From: Elysia crispata
Taxonomy: Eukaryota; Mollusca; Gastropoda; Plakobranchidae
DNA: 64,000 nt
Assembly: GCA_033675545.1 (NCBI GenBank)
Contig: JAWDGP010006571.1
Coordinates: 35,653-99,652, forward strand
Direction: 5' to 3'
This document shows, piece by piece, positions 24,401-37,700 of this stretch (within the stretch, counting starts at the first letter, position 1; each line of letters begins with the position of its first letter). Under the pieces are notes generated by a model. The model was given only the letters and a program-made list of their open reading frames with translations. It did no database searches and was not told the DNA's origin. Position numbers and translations under genes: made by a program.

Positions 24401-27400
24401 CTTGTTGTTGTTGTAGTTGTACTTGTACTTGTTGTAGTTGTAGTTCTAGTTGTATTTATTGTAGTTTTAGTTGTAGTTGTACTTCTTGTAGTAGTAGTCG
24501 AGTTGTACTTGTTTTAGTTGTAGTTGTAATTGTAGTTGTACTTTTTGTAGTTGTAGTTATTTTTGTTGTAGTTGTAGTTGTACTGTTGTAGTTGTAGTTG
24601 TACTTGTACTTGTTGTTGTTGTAGTTGTAGTTGTACTTGTTTTATTTGTAGTTTTAGTTGTACTTTTTGTAGTTGTAGTTGTAGTTGTAGTTCTACTTGT
24701 TGTAGTTGTAGATGTAGTTGTACTTGTTGTAGTGTAGTAGTATTTGTACTTGTTGTTGTTTTAGTTTTACTGTACTTGTTGTTGATGTAGTTGTAGTTGT
24801 ACTTGTTTTAGTTGTAGTTTTTTTGTTGTAGTTAAAGTTGTACATGTACTTGTTGTTGTAGTTCAAGTCGTCCTTGTTGTAGTTGTAGTTGTTCTTGTAT
24901 TTTTTGTTAGTTGTAGTTGTACTTGTTTTAGTCATAGTTGTAGTTGACCTTGTTGTAGTTGTAGTTGTTGTTGTTGTAGTTGTAGTTGTACTTGTTGTTG
25001 TTTTTAGTTATTCTTGTACTTGTTGTAGTTGTAGTTGTACTTGTACTTGTTGTAGTTGTAGTTGTACTTGTTGTAGTTGTACTTGTAGTTTTACCTGTTG
25101 TAGTTGTAATTTTATTTGTAGTTGTACTTGTTGTACTTGTACTTGTAGTTGTAACTGTTATAGTTGTAGTTGTAGTTGTACTTGTTGTTGTAGTTTTAAT
25201 TGTACTTGTTGTAGTTGTAGTTGTAGTCGTAACTGTACTTGTTGTAGTTGTAGTTGTACTTGTACTTCTTGTAGATGTAATTTTACTTGTTGCAGTTGTA
25301 GTTGTACTTGTACTTGTACATATTGTAGTTATAATTGTACTTGTTGTAGTTGTAGTTCTATTTGTACTATTTGTCGTTGTAGTTGTAGTTGTACTTGTTG
25401 TAGCTACAGTTGTAGTTTTACTTGTTGTAGTTATAGTTGTACTTGTACTTTTGTAGTTGTAGTTGAAGTTGTACTTGTTGTAGCTGTAGTTCTACTTGTT
25501 GCAGTTGTATTAATATTTGTACCTTTTGTAGTTGTAGTTGTACTTGTACTTGTTGTAGTTGTAGTTTTAGTTGTTGTAGTTGTAGTTGTACTTGTTCTTT
25601 TTCTAATTGTAGTTCTATTTGTTGTAGTTGTATTTCTACTTGTCCTTGTTGTAGTTGTAGATGTACTTGTTGTAGTTGTAGTTGTAGTTGTACTTGTTGT
25701 AGTTGTAGTTTTACTTGTTGTAGTTGTAGTTGTAGTTGTAGTTGTACTTGTTGTAGTTGTAGTTGTAGTTGTACTTGTTGTAGTTGTAGTTGTAGTTGTA
25801 CTTGTACTTGTTGTAGTTGTAGTTGTACTTATTTCTTCTAGTTGTAGTTCTACTTGTACTTGTTGTAGTTGTAGTTGTAGTTGTACTTGTTGTAATTGTA
25901 GTTGTACTTGTTGTAGTTGTACTTGTACTTGTTGTTCTTGTCGTTGTTGTTGTAGTTGTACTTGTTGTAGTTGTAGTTGTACTTGTACTTGTTGTAGTTG
26001 TAGTTGTACTTGTTGTAGTTAAAGTTTTAATTTTACTTGTTTTATTTGCAGTTGTTTTTGTTGTAATTATAGTTGTAGTTGTATTTCTACTTCTTGTAGT
26101 TGTAATTGTACTTGTTGTACTTGTTGTAGTTGTAGTTGTCTTGTACTTCTTGTAGTTGTACTTCTACTTGTTGTAGTTGTAGCGTACTTGTACTTGTTGT
26201 AGTTCTAGTTGTAGTTGTAGTTGTACTTGTAGTAATTGTAGTTGTAGTTGTACTTGTTGTACTTGTAGTAGTACTTGTTGTAGGTGTAGTTGTACTTGTA
26301 CTTGTTGTAGTTGTAGTTGTAGATTACTTGTTGTTGTTGTAGTTGTAGTTGTACTTGTTGTAGTTGTATTTGTACTTGTACTTGTGGTAGTTGTAGTTGT
26401 AGTTGTATTTGTAGTTGTATTTGTTCTATTTGTAGTTGTAGTTGTACTTGTTGTAGTTGTAGTTGTAGTTGTACTTGTTGTAGTTGTAGTTGTACTTGTA
26501 CTTGTTGTAGTTGTAGTTGTAGTTGTAGTTGTAGTTGTACATGTTGTAGTTGTAGTTGTAGTTGTACTTGTACTTGTTGTAGTTGTAGTTGTAGTTGTAC
26601 TTGTTGTAATTGTTGTTGTTGTACTTGTTGTTGATGTAGTTGTACTTGTACTTGTTGTAGTTGTAGTTGTATTTGAACGTGTTCTGGTTGTATTTGTACT
26701 TGTTGTAGTTGTAGTTGTACTTGTTGTAGTTGTAGTTTTACTGTTGAAGTTGTAGTTGTAGTTGTACTTGTTGTAATTGTAGATATAGTTGTACTTGTTG
26801 TACTTATAGTTGTAGTTGTACTTGTTGTAGTTGTAGTTGTAGTTCTACTTGTACTTGTTGTAGTTGTAGTGAAACATGTACTTGTTGTAGTTATAGTTGT
26901 TGTAAATGTACTTGTTGTAGTTGTAGTTGTAGTTGTACTTTTACTTGTTGTAGATGAAGTTGTACTTGTATTTGTTCTAGTTGTAGTTTTTGTAGTAGTA
27001 GTTGTAGTTGTCCTTGTTGTAGTTGTAGATGTACTTGTTATACTTGTAGATGTAGTTGTACTTGTTATAGTTTTAGTTTTACTTGTTGTAGTTGTAGTTG
27101 TACTTGTACTTGTTGTAGTTGCAGTTGTAGTTGAACTTCTTGTACTTGTAGTTGTACTTGTTCTTGTTGTATTTCTAGTTGTACTTCTTGTTGTTGTACT
27201 TGTTGTAGTTGTAGCTGTTCTTATACTTGTTGTAGTTGTAGTTGTGTTTCTTGTAGTAGTAGTAGTTGTAGTTGTACTTGTTGTAGTTGTAGGACTTGTA
27301 CTTGTTGTAGTTGTAGTTGTACTTGTAGTTGTAGTTTTATTTGTTGTAGTTTAAGTTGTACTTGTTGCAGTTGTAGTTTTACTTGTTGTAGTTGTAGTTG

Positions 27401-28784
27401 CACTTGTACTTGTTGTTGTTGTAGTTGTACTTCTTTAGTTGTAGTTGTACTTGTACTTGTACTTGTTGTAGTTGTAGTTGTACTTGTTGCAGTTCTAGTT
27501 GTACTTGTACTTGTTGTAGTTGTACTTGAAAATGTACTTTTTGTAGTTGTAGTTGTACTTGTTGTAGTTGTAGTTGTACTTGTACTTGTTGTAGTTGTAG
27601 TTGTACTTGTACTTGTTGTGGTTGTACTTCCTGTAGTTATAGTTGTACTTGTACTTGTTGTAGTTGTAGTTGTACTTCTTGTAATTGTATTTGTAGTTTT
27701 ACTTGTTGTAGTTGTAGTTGTAGTTGTACTTGTACTTTTTCTAGTTGCAGTTGTAGTTGTAATTGTTGTAGACTGTTGCAATTGTACTTGTTGTAGTTGT
27801 AGTTGTATTTGTTATAGTTGTAGTTGTAGTTGTAATTTTCTTGTTGTAGTTGTAGTTGTAGTTGTACTTGTAGTTGTAGTTGTAGTTGTACTTGTTGTAC
27901 TTGTAGTTGTACTTGTACTTGTTGTAGTTGTAGTTGTACTTGTATTTGTTTTAGTTGTAGTTGTAGTTGTAGTTGTACTTGTTGTAGTTGTAGTTGTACT
28001 TGTACTTATAGTTGTAGTTGTACTTGTTGTAATTTTAGTTGTAGTTGTAGTTTTAGTTGTATATATTGTAGTTGTAGTTCTAATTGTACTTGTTGTAGTT
28101 GTAGTTATACTGTTACTTGTTGTATTTTTAGTTGTACTTCTGTAGTTGTAGTTGTACTTTTTGTAGCTGTAGTTGTATTTGTTGTAGTTGTATTTGTACT
28201 TGTTGTAGTTTTAGTTGTATTTGTTGTAGTTGTAGTTTTAGTTGTACTTGTTGTTATTGTAGTTGTACTTGTACTTGTTGTAGTTTTAGTTGTACATGTT
28301 GTAGTTTAAGTTGTACTTGTTGCAGATGTAGTTGTACTTCTACTTTTTGTAGTTATCGTTGTACTTGTATTTCGTGTAGTTGTAGTTGTACTTGCTGTAG
28401 TTGTAGTTGTACTTAGACTTCTACTTGTTGTAGTTGTAGTTGTATCTGTTGTAGTTGTACTTCTACTTGTTATAGTTGTAGATGTACTTGTTGTAGTTCT
28501 AGTTGTAAGTGTACTTATTATAGTTAAAGTTGTATTTGTTGTAGTTCTAGTTGTAGTTCTAGTTCTAGTTGTAGTTGTAGTTGTACTTCTTCTACTTGGA
28601 GTTGAACTTGCACTCGATGTAGTTGTAGTTTTAGTTGTATTTGTTGGAGTTGCAGTTGTACTTGTATTTGTTGTAGTTTTAATTGTACTTGTTGTAGTTG
28701 TAGTTGTACTTGATTTAATTTGGTTTTGTACTTGTTGTAGTTGTAGTTGTACTTATTGTAGTTTTAGTTTTAGTATTTGTTGTA
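21481..28784 (+). repeat. Satellite segment 4: mixed divergence, no GGAGTTAGAC marker
   Basis: This triplet satellite has intermediate divergence. The marker word GGAGTTAGAC, frequent on both sides, was not seen here. Clean 21/27-bp runs occur near 25,650-25,820 and 26,430-26,610. Isolated single-base indels shift the triplet phase repeatedly between 22,000 and 24,800. Nothing other than satellite is visible. Confidence 0.8.
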
Positions 28785-31700
28785 TTGGTAATTTTACCTT
28801 TTGTAGTTGTGGTTGTACTTGTTGTAGTTGTACCTGTACTTGTACTTGTTGTAGTTGTAGTTGTACCTGTTGTAGAACTATTTGTACTTGTACTTGTGCT
28901 TATTGTAGTTGTAGATGTACTTGTAATTGTTGATGTTGTTGTAGTTGTGGTTGTACTTATTGTAATTCTAGTTGTAGTTGTGTTTGTACTTTTACTTTTA
29001 ATTGCTGTAGTTGTAGTTGTACTTGTATTAATTGTAATTGTACTTGTTGTACTTGTAGTTGTAGTTGTACATGTACTTCTACTTGTTGTAGTTGTTGTTA
29101 TACTTGTACTTTTACTTGTTGCAGTAGTACTTGTTGTAGTTGTAGTTGTACTTGTACTTGTACTTGTTGTAGTTGTACTTGTACTTGTTGTAGTTGTAAT
29201 TGTAGTTGTACTTGTTGTAGTTGTAGTTGTAATTGTTGTAGTTGTAGTTGTAGTTGTACTTGTTGTAGTTGTAGTTGTAGTTGTACTTGTTGTAGTTGTA
29301 GTTGTACTTGTACTTGTTGTAGTTGTAGTTGTACTTCTACTTGTTGTAGTTGTAGTTGTACTTGTACTTGTTGTAGTTGTAGTTGTAGTTGTTGTAGTTG
29401 TAGTTGTAGTTGTACTTGTTGTAGTTGTAAATGTACTTGTTGTAGTTGTAGATGTACTTGTTGTAGTTGTAGTTGTACTTGTACTTGTTGTAGTTGTAGT
29501 TGTAGTTGTAGTTGTTGTAGTTGTAGTTGTACTTGTACTTGTTGTAGTTGTAGTTGTACTTGTTGTAGTTGTAGTTGTACTTGTACTTGTTGTAGTTGTA
29601 GTTGTACTTGTACTTTTATAGTTGTAGTTCTAGCTGTAGTTGGAGTTATACTTGTTGTAGTTGTAGTTGTACTTATACTTGTTGTACTTGTACTTGTACT
29701 TGTTGTACTTGTAGTTGTACTTGTTGTAGCTGTAGTTGTAGTTGTACTTGTTGTAGTTGTAGTTGTACTTGTACTTGTTGTAGTTGTACTTGTTGTAGTT
29801 GTAGTTGTAGTTGTACTTGTTGTAGTTGTAGTTGTACTTGTTGTAGTTGTAGTTGTAGTTGTACTTGTTGTAGTTGTAGTTGTACTTGTACTTGTTGTAG
29901 TTGTATTTGTAGTTGTACTTGTTGTAGTTGTAGTTGTACTTGTACTTGTTGTAGTTGTAGTTGTACTTGTACTTGTATTTGTTGTAGTTGTAGTTGTACT
30001 TGTACTTGTTGTAGTTGTAGTTGTACTTGTTGTAGTTGTAGTTGTACTTGTACTTGTTGTAGTTGTAGTTGTAGTTGTACTTGTTGTAGTTGTAGTTGTA
30101 CTTGTACTTGTTGTAGTTGTAGTTGTAGTTGTACTTGTTGTAACTTTAATTGTAATTGTACTTGTTGTAGTTGTAGTTGTAGTTGTACTTGTTGTAGTTG
30201 TAGTTGTTGTAGTTGTAGTTGTACTTGTTGTAGTTGTAGTTGTACTTGTATTTGTTGTAGTTGTAGTTGTACTTGTACTTGTTGTAGTTGTAGTTGTACT
30301 TGTTGTAGTTGTAGTTGTACTTGTACTTGTTGTAGTTGTAGTTGTACTTGTACTTGTACTTGTTGTAGTTGTAGTTGTACTTGTTGTAGTTGTAGTTGTA
30401 GTTGTATATGTTGTAATTTTAGTTGTAGTTGTACTTGTTGTAGTTGTAGTTCTAGTTGTACTTGTTGTACTTGAAGTTGTACTTGTTTTATTTGAAATTG
30501 TACTTGTAGTTATACTTTAAACTGTACTTGTTGTAGTTGTAGTTGCACTTTTTGTAGTTGTAGTTGTAGTTGTACTTGTAGTTGTAGTTGTAGTTGTACT
30601 TGTTGTAGTTGTAGTTGTACTTGTTGTAGTTGTACTTGTACTTGTTGTAGTTGTAGTTGTACTTGTTGTAGTTGAAGTTGTAGTTGTGTTTGTTGTAGTT
30701 GTACTTGTTGTAGTTGTAGTTGTACTTGTACTTGTTGTAGTTGTAGTTGTACTTGTACTTGTTGTAGTTGTAGTTGTATTTGTACTTGTTGTAGTTGTAG
30801 TTGTACTTGTTGTAGTTGTAGTTGTAGTTGTACTTGTTGTAGTTGTAGTTGTACTTGTACTTGTACTTGTTGTAGTTGTAGTTGTACTTGTACTTGTTGT
30901 AGTTGTAGTTGTACTTGTTGTAGTTGTAGTTGTAGTTGTACTTGTTGTAGTTGTAGTTGTAGTTGTACTTGTACTTGTTGTAGTTCTAGTTGTAGTTGTA
31001 GTTGTAGTTGTACTTGTACTTGTTGTAGTTGTAGTTGTACTTGTACTTGTTGTAGTTGTAGTTGTACTTTACTTGTGTAGTTCTAATTGTACTTGTTGTA
31101 GTTGTAGTTGAACTTGTACTTCTTGTAGTCGCATTTCTACTTGTTTTAGCTGTAGTTGTACTTGTACATGTACTTGTTGTAGTTGTAGTTGTACTTATTG
31201 TAATTGTATTGTACTTGTACTTGTTGTAGTTGTAGTTGTACTTTGTTGTATTTGTAGTTGAACTTTTTGTAGTTTTTGTTGTACTTGAACTTGTTGTAGC
31301 TGAAGCTGTAGTTGTACTTGTTTTAGTTGTAGTTGTACTTGTTGTAGTTGTAGTTGTAGTTGTACTTGTTGTAGTTGTAGTTGTACTTGTTGTAGTTGTA
31401 GTTGTACTTGTTGTAGTTGTAGTTGTACTTGTTGTAGTTGTAGTTGTACTTGTTGCAGTTGTAGTTGTACTTGTACTTGTTGTAGTTGTAGTTGTAGTTG
31501 TACTTGTTGTAGTTGTAGTTGTACTTGTACTTGTTGTAGTTGTAGTTGTCTTTGAACGTGTTTGAGTTGTAATTGTACCTGTTGTAATTAAAGTTAAAGT
31601 TGTACTTGTTGTAGTTGTATTTGTACTTGTACTTGTTGTAAATGTAGTTGTAGTTGTACTTTTTGTAGTTGTAGTTGTACTTGTACTTGTTGTAGTTTTA

Positions 31701-34700
31701 ATTGTAGTTGTAGTTGTACTTGTTGTAGTTGTAGTTTTACTTTTTGCAGTTTTAGTTCTAGTTGTATTTGTTGTAGTTGCAGTTTTTCTTGTACTTGTCG
31801 TAATTGTAGTTGTACTTGTTGTAGTTGTAGTTGTACTTATAATTGTTGTAGTTGTACTTATACTTGTTGTAGTTGTATTTGTACTTGTTGTAGTTGTAGT
31901 TGTAGTTGTTGTAGTTGTAGTTGTACTTGTTGTAGTTATAGTTGTACTTGTACTTGTTGTAGTTGTAGTTGTTTTTGTTGTAGTTGTAGTTGTACTTGTA
32001 CTTGTTGTAGTTGTAGTTGTAGTTTTACTTGTTGTAGTTGTAGTTGTACTTGTACTTGTACTTGTTGTAGTTGTATTTGTACTTGTTGTAGTTGTAGTTG
32101 TACTTGTACTTGTTGTAGTTGTAGTTGTACTTTATGTAGTTGTAGTTGTAGTCATACTTGTTGTAGTATTAGTTGTAGTTGTACTTGCTATAGTTGTAGT
32201 TGTACTTGTACTTGTTGTAGTTGTAGTTGTTCTTGTACTTGTCGTAGTTGTAGTTGTACTTGTACTTGTTGTAGTTGCAGTTGTAGTTGCAGTTGTAGTT
32301 GTAGTTGTACTTGTTGTAGTTGTAGTTGTACTTGTTGTAGTTGTAGTTGTACTTGTACTTGTTTTAGTTGTAGTTGTACTTGTTGTAGTTGTACTTGTAG
32401 TTGTACTTGTACTTGTTGTAGTTGTAGTTGTACTTGTACTTGTTGTAGTTGTAGTTGTACTTGTACTTTTAGTTGTAGTTGTACTTGTACTTGTTATAGT
32501 TGTACTTGTTGTACTTGTAGTTGTACTTGTACTTGTTGTAGTTGTAGTTGCACTTGTACTTGTTGTAGTTGTTTTTGTACTTGTTGTAGTTGTAGTTGTA
32601 GTTGTACTTGTACTTGTTGTAGTTGTAGTTGTACTTGTACTTGTTGTAGTTGTAGTTGTATTTGTACTTGTTACAGTTGTAGTTGTACTTGTTGTAGTTG
32701 TAGTTGTACTTGTACTTGTTGTACTTGTAGTTGTACTTGTTGTAATTTCGGTTGTACTGTTGTAGTTGTAGTTGTACTTGTACTTGCTGTAGTTCTACTT
32801 GTACTTGTACTTGACGTAGTTGTAGTACTTGTTCTTGTTGTAGTTGTAGTTGTGCTTATACTTGTTGTAGTTCTACTGTACTTGTACTTGACGTAGTTAT
32901 AGTTGTAGTTGTAATTGTTGTAGTTGTAGTTGTACTGGTGCTTGTTGTAGTTGTAGTTGTACTTGTTCTTGTTGTAGTTGTAGTTGTACTTGTTGTAGTT
33001 GTGCTTGTACTTGTACTTGTTGTAGTTGTACTTGTACTTGTACTTGTTGTAGTTGTAGTTGTACTTGTTGTAGTTGTAGTTGTACTTGTTGTAGTTGTAG
33101 TTGTACGTGTTGTAGTTGTTGTTGTAGTTGTACTTGTTGTAGTTTTAGTTTTACTGGTACTTGTTGTAGTTATAATTGTACTTGTAGTTGTTGTTGTAGT
33201 GTGTACTTATTGTAGTTGTAGTTGAATTTTTACTTGTTGAAGTTGTAGTTGTTATTGTTGTAGTAGTAGTTGTAAATGTACTTGTTGTTGTTGTAGTTGT
33301 AGTTGTACGTATACTTGTTGTAGTTGTAGTTGCAGTTGTACTTGTTGTAGTTGTAGTTATACTTGTTTTAGTTGTAGTTTTATTTGTACTTGTTGTAGTT
33401 GTAGTTGTAGTTGTACTTGTTGTAGTTGTAGTTGTATTCGTACTTGTACTTGTTGTAGTTGTAGTTGTAGTTCTAGTTATAGATATACTTGTTGTAGTTG
33501 TAAATGTAATTGTACTTGTCGTAGTTGTAGATATACTTGTTGTAGTTGTAGTTGTACTTCTCTTTGTTGTAGTTGTAGTTGTACTTGTTGTAGTTGTACT
33601 TGTACTTGTTGTAGTTGTAGTTGTACTTTTACTTGTTGTAGTTGTAGTTGTACTTGTTGTAGTTGTACTTGTACGTGTTGCTATAGTTGTAGTTCTAGTT
33701 GTAGTTGTAGTTGTACTTGTTGTAGTTGTAGTTGTACTTGTTGTATTAGTAGTACTAGTGTACTTGTTGAAGTTGTAGTTGTAGTTGTATATGTTGTAGT
33801 TGTAGTTGTAGTTGTACTTAATGTAATTGTAATTGGAGTTGTACTTTTTTAGTTGTAGTTGTAGTTGTACTTGTACTTGATGTAGTTGTAGTTGTAGTTG
33901 TACTTGTTTAGTTGTAGTTGTTATTGTACTTGTTGAAGTTGTAGATTTAGTTGTACTTGTTGTAGTTGTAGTTGTAATTTTACTTATTGTAGTTGTAGTT
34001 GTACTTGTACTTGTACTTGTTGTAGTTGTAGTTGTACTTGTTGTAGTTGTAGTTGTACTTGTATTTAATTGTAGTTGTACCTGTTGTAGTTGTATTTGTA
34101 TTTGTTGTAGTTGTACTTGTATTTCTACTTGTACTTGTTGTAGTTGTAGTTGTACCTGTACGTGTCGTAGTTACCGTTGAACTTGTTGTAGTTGTTGTTG
34201 TAGTTGTACTTGTTGTAGTTGTATTTGTAATTGTACTTGTTGTAGTTGTAGTTGTAGTTGTACTTGTTGTAGTTGTAGTTGTACTTGTACTTGTACTTGT
34301 TGTAGTTGTAGTTGTAGTTGTACTTGTTGTAGTTGTAGTTGTACTTGTTGTAGTTGTAGTTGTACTTGTACTTGTTGTAGTTGTAGTTGTACTTGTTGTA
34401 AATGTAGTTGTACTTGTACTTGTTGTAGTTGTAGTTGTACTTGTACTTGTTGTAGTTGTAGTTGTACTTGTACTTGTTGTAGTTGTAGTTGTACTTGTAC
34501 TTGTTGTAGTTGTAGTTGTACTTGTTGTAGTTGTAGTTGTACTTGTACTTGTTGTAGTTGTAGTTGTACTTGTACTTGTTGTAGTTGTAGTTGTAGTTGT
34601 ACTTGTTGTAGTTGTAGTTGTACTTTTACTTGTTGTAGTTGTAGTTGTAGTTGTACTTGTTGTAGTTGTAGTTGTTATTGTACTTGTTGTAGTTGTAGTT

Positions 34701-34765
34701 GTAGTTGTACTTGTTGTAGTTGTAGTTGTTCTTGTACTTGTTGTAGTTGTAGTTTCGTTGTTCTT
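28785..34765 (+). repeat. Satellite segment 5: most homogeneous core
   Basis: This is the cleanest part of the array. Between about 29,100-30,460, 30,690-31,080, 31,310-31,550, 32,000-32,750 and 34,230-34,760 the sequence is nearly pure 21-bp and 27-bp units with few substitutions. Read in triplets, the order is a run of GTT/GTA interrupted by CTT after every 6 or 8 triplets. Short diverged islands (for example 31,560-31,860 and 33,230-34,200) separate the clean runs. Low divergence suggests recent expansion or homogenisation. No higher-order marker words were seen. Confidence 0.82.
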
Positions 34766-37700
34766 GTTGTAGTTGTAGTTGTACTTGTTGTAGTTGTAGT
34801 TGTACTTGTAGTTGTAGTTGTACTTGTTGTAGTTTTAGTTGTACTTGTACTTGTTGTAGTTGTAGTTGTACTATTACTTAATGTAGTTGTAGTTGTACTT
34901 TAACTTATTGTAGTTGTTTCAGTTGTAGTTATACTTGTACTTGTAATTGTTGTAGTTGGAGTTGTAGTTGTTGTTGTACTTGTTAAAGTTTTTGTTGTAC
35001 TTGTAATTGTTTAAGTTGTAGTTTTTTGTTTCTTTTTAGTTGTACTTGTACTTGTACTTGTTGTAGTTGTAGTTGTAGTTGTACTTGTTGTAGTTGTAGT
35101 TGTGTTTGTACTTGTTGTAGTTGTAGTTGTACCTGTACTTGTTGTAGTTGTAGTTGTAGTTGTATTTTTTGTAGTTTTAGTTGTACTTGTACCTGTTGTA
35201 GTTGAAATTGCACTTGTATTTCTTGTAGTTGTACATGTTGCATTTGTAGTTGTTGTAGATGTAGTTGTACTTGTTGTAGTTGTAGTTGTACTTGTTGAAG
35301 TTGTAGGAATACTTGTACTTGTTGTAGTTGGAGTTAGACTTGTTGTTTTTGTAGATGTACTTGTACTTGTTGTAGATGTAGTTGTAGTTGTAGTTGTACT
35401 TGCTGTAGTTGTGGTTGTACTTTTTGTAGTTGTAATTTTACTTGTTGTAGTTGTAGCTGTACTTGTACTTTTTGTAGTTGTAGTTGTACTTGTTTCAGTT
35501 TTAGTTGTAGTTGTACTTGTTGTAGATGTAGTTGTATCTGTACTTGTTGTAGTCTTAAATGTAGTTGTACTTTTTGTAGTTTTTGTTATAGTTGTATTTG
35601 TAATTCTAATTGTTTTAGTTGTAGATGTACTTAATGTACTTGTAGTTGTACTTGTTGTAGTTGTAGTTGTACTTACACTCGTACTTGTAGTTGTTTTTGT
35701 ACTACTATTTGTTGTAGTTGTACTTATTCTTGTTTAAGTTTTACTTGTACTTGTTGTAGTTGTACTTGTACTTGTACTTGTTGGAATTGGAGTTGTACTT
35801 GTTGTTATTGGATTTTTAATTGTTGTAGTTGTAGTTGTACTTGTATTTGTTGTAGTTGTAGTTGTAGTTTTACTTGTTATAGTTGTAGTTGTACTTGTAC
35901 TTGTTGTAGTTGTAGTTGTACTTGTAGTAATTTTTGTTGTACTTCTACTTGTTGTAGTTGTAATTGTAGTTGTTGTAGTTGTAGTTGTACTTGTTGTAGT
36001 TATAGTTGTACTTTTTGTACTTGTAGTTGTACTTATACTTGTTGTAGTTGTGGTTGTACTTGTTGTAGTTGTAGTTGTTCTGTTTAAAGTGTAGTTAAAC
36101 TTGTACTCGTACTTGTTGTAGTTGTAGTTGTACTTGTACTAGTTGTAGTTGTAGTTGTATTTGTTGTACTTGTAGTTTTACTTGTTTAAGTGGTAGTTAT
36201 ACTTCTTCTAGTTGTAGTTGTAATTGTACTTGTACTTGTTGTAGTTTTAGTTGTACTGGTACTTGTTGTACTTGTACTTGTAGTTGTAGTTGTATTTGTT
36301 CCTTTTTTAGTTGTACTTGTACTTGTAATTGTTGTAGTTTTAGTTGTAGTTGTATTTGATGTAGTTGTAATTGTAGTTGTTGTTGTTTTTGTTGTAGTTG
36401 TAGTTGTATTTGTTGTAGTTGGAGTTAGACTTTTTCTCCTTGTAGTTGTACTTGTACTTGTTGTAGTTGTAGTTATATTTGTTGTACTTGTAGTTGTATT
36501 TGTACTTGTTGTAGTTGTAGTTGTACTTGTACTTGTTGTAGCTGTAGTTGTAGACGTAATTATACTTGTTGTAGTTGTAGTTGTACTTGTTGTAGTTGTA
36601 GTTGTACTTGTACTTGTAGCAGTTTAAGCTGTACTTGTTGCAGTTTTAGTTGTACTTGTTGTAGTTGTAGTTGTTTTTGTAATTGTTGTAGTTTTAGTTT
36701 TTTTTTGTACGTGTTGTAGTTGTAAATGTACTTGTTCTTGTTGTATTTGTAGTTGTACTTGTTGTAGTTGTACTTCTACTTGTACTTGTGGTAGTTAATG
36801 TTGTACTTTTACTTGTTGTAGTTGTAGTTGTACTTGTTGTAGAGTTGGTTTTACTTGTACTTGTACTTTTTGTAGTTGTATTTGTACTTGTACTTGTTGT
36901 AGTTTTAGTTGTACTTGTTGTACTTGTAGTTCTAATTGTTCTTTTACTTGTTCTAGTTGTAGTTGTACTTGTTGTAGTTGTAGTTGTTTTTGTACTTGTT
37001 GTATTTGTACTTGCACTTGTTTCAGATGTAGTTTTACTTGTTTTAGTTGTAGTTGTACTTGTACTTGTTGTACTTGTACTTTTTCTCGATGTAGTTGTAG
37101 TTGTATTTGTTGTAGTTGCAATTGTACTTTTAATACTTGTAATTGGCCTTCTTGTAGTTGTAGTTGTACTTGTACTTATTGTAGTTGTATTTGTACTTGT
37201 ATTTAAAGTTGTACTTGTACTTGTACTTGTTGTAGTTGTAGGAAAACTTGTACTTGTTCTAATTGGAGTTACACTTCTTATAGTTGTAATTGTAGTTGTA
37301 CTTTTTGTAGTTGTAATTGTAGTTTTACTTGTGGTAGTTGTAGTTGTACTTGTACTTGTTGTAGTTGTAGTTGTAGTTGCACCTTTTGTAGTTTTAGTTG
37401 TAGTTGTAGATGTAGTTGTATTTGTTATAGTTGTAGTTGTACTAAATGTAGTTGTTATTGTACTCGTTGTAGTTGTAGTTGTAGTTGTTGTAGTTGTACT
37501 TGCTGTAGTTGTACTTGTACTTGTACTTGTTGGAATTGGAGTTCTACTTGTTGGAATTGGAGTTGTACTTGTTATAATTGTAGTTGTACTTGTACTTGCT
37601 ATAGTTCTAGTTGTATTTGTTGTAATTGTAGTTGTACTTCTTGTAGTTGTATTTGTCCTTCTTTAGTTGTAGTTGTACTTGTAATTGTTGTAGTTGTAGT

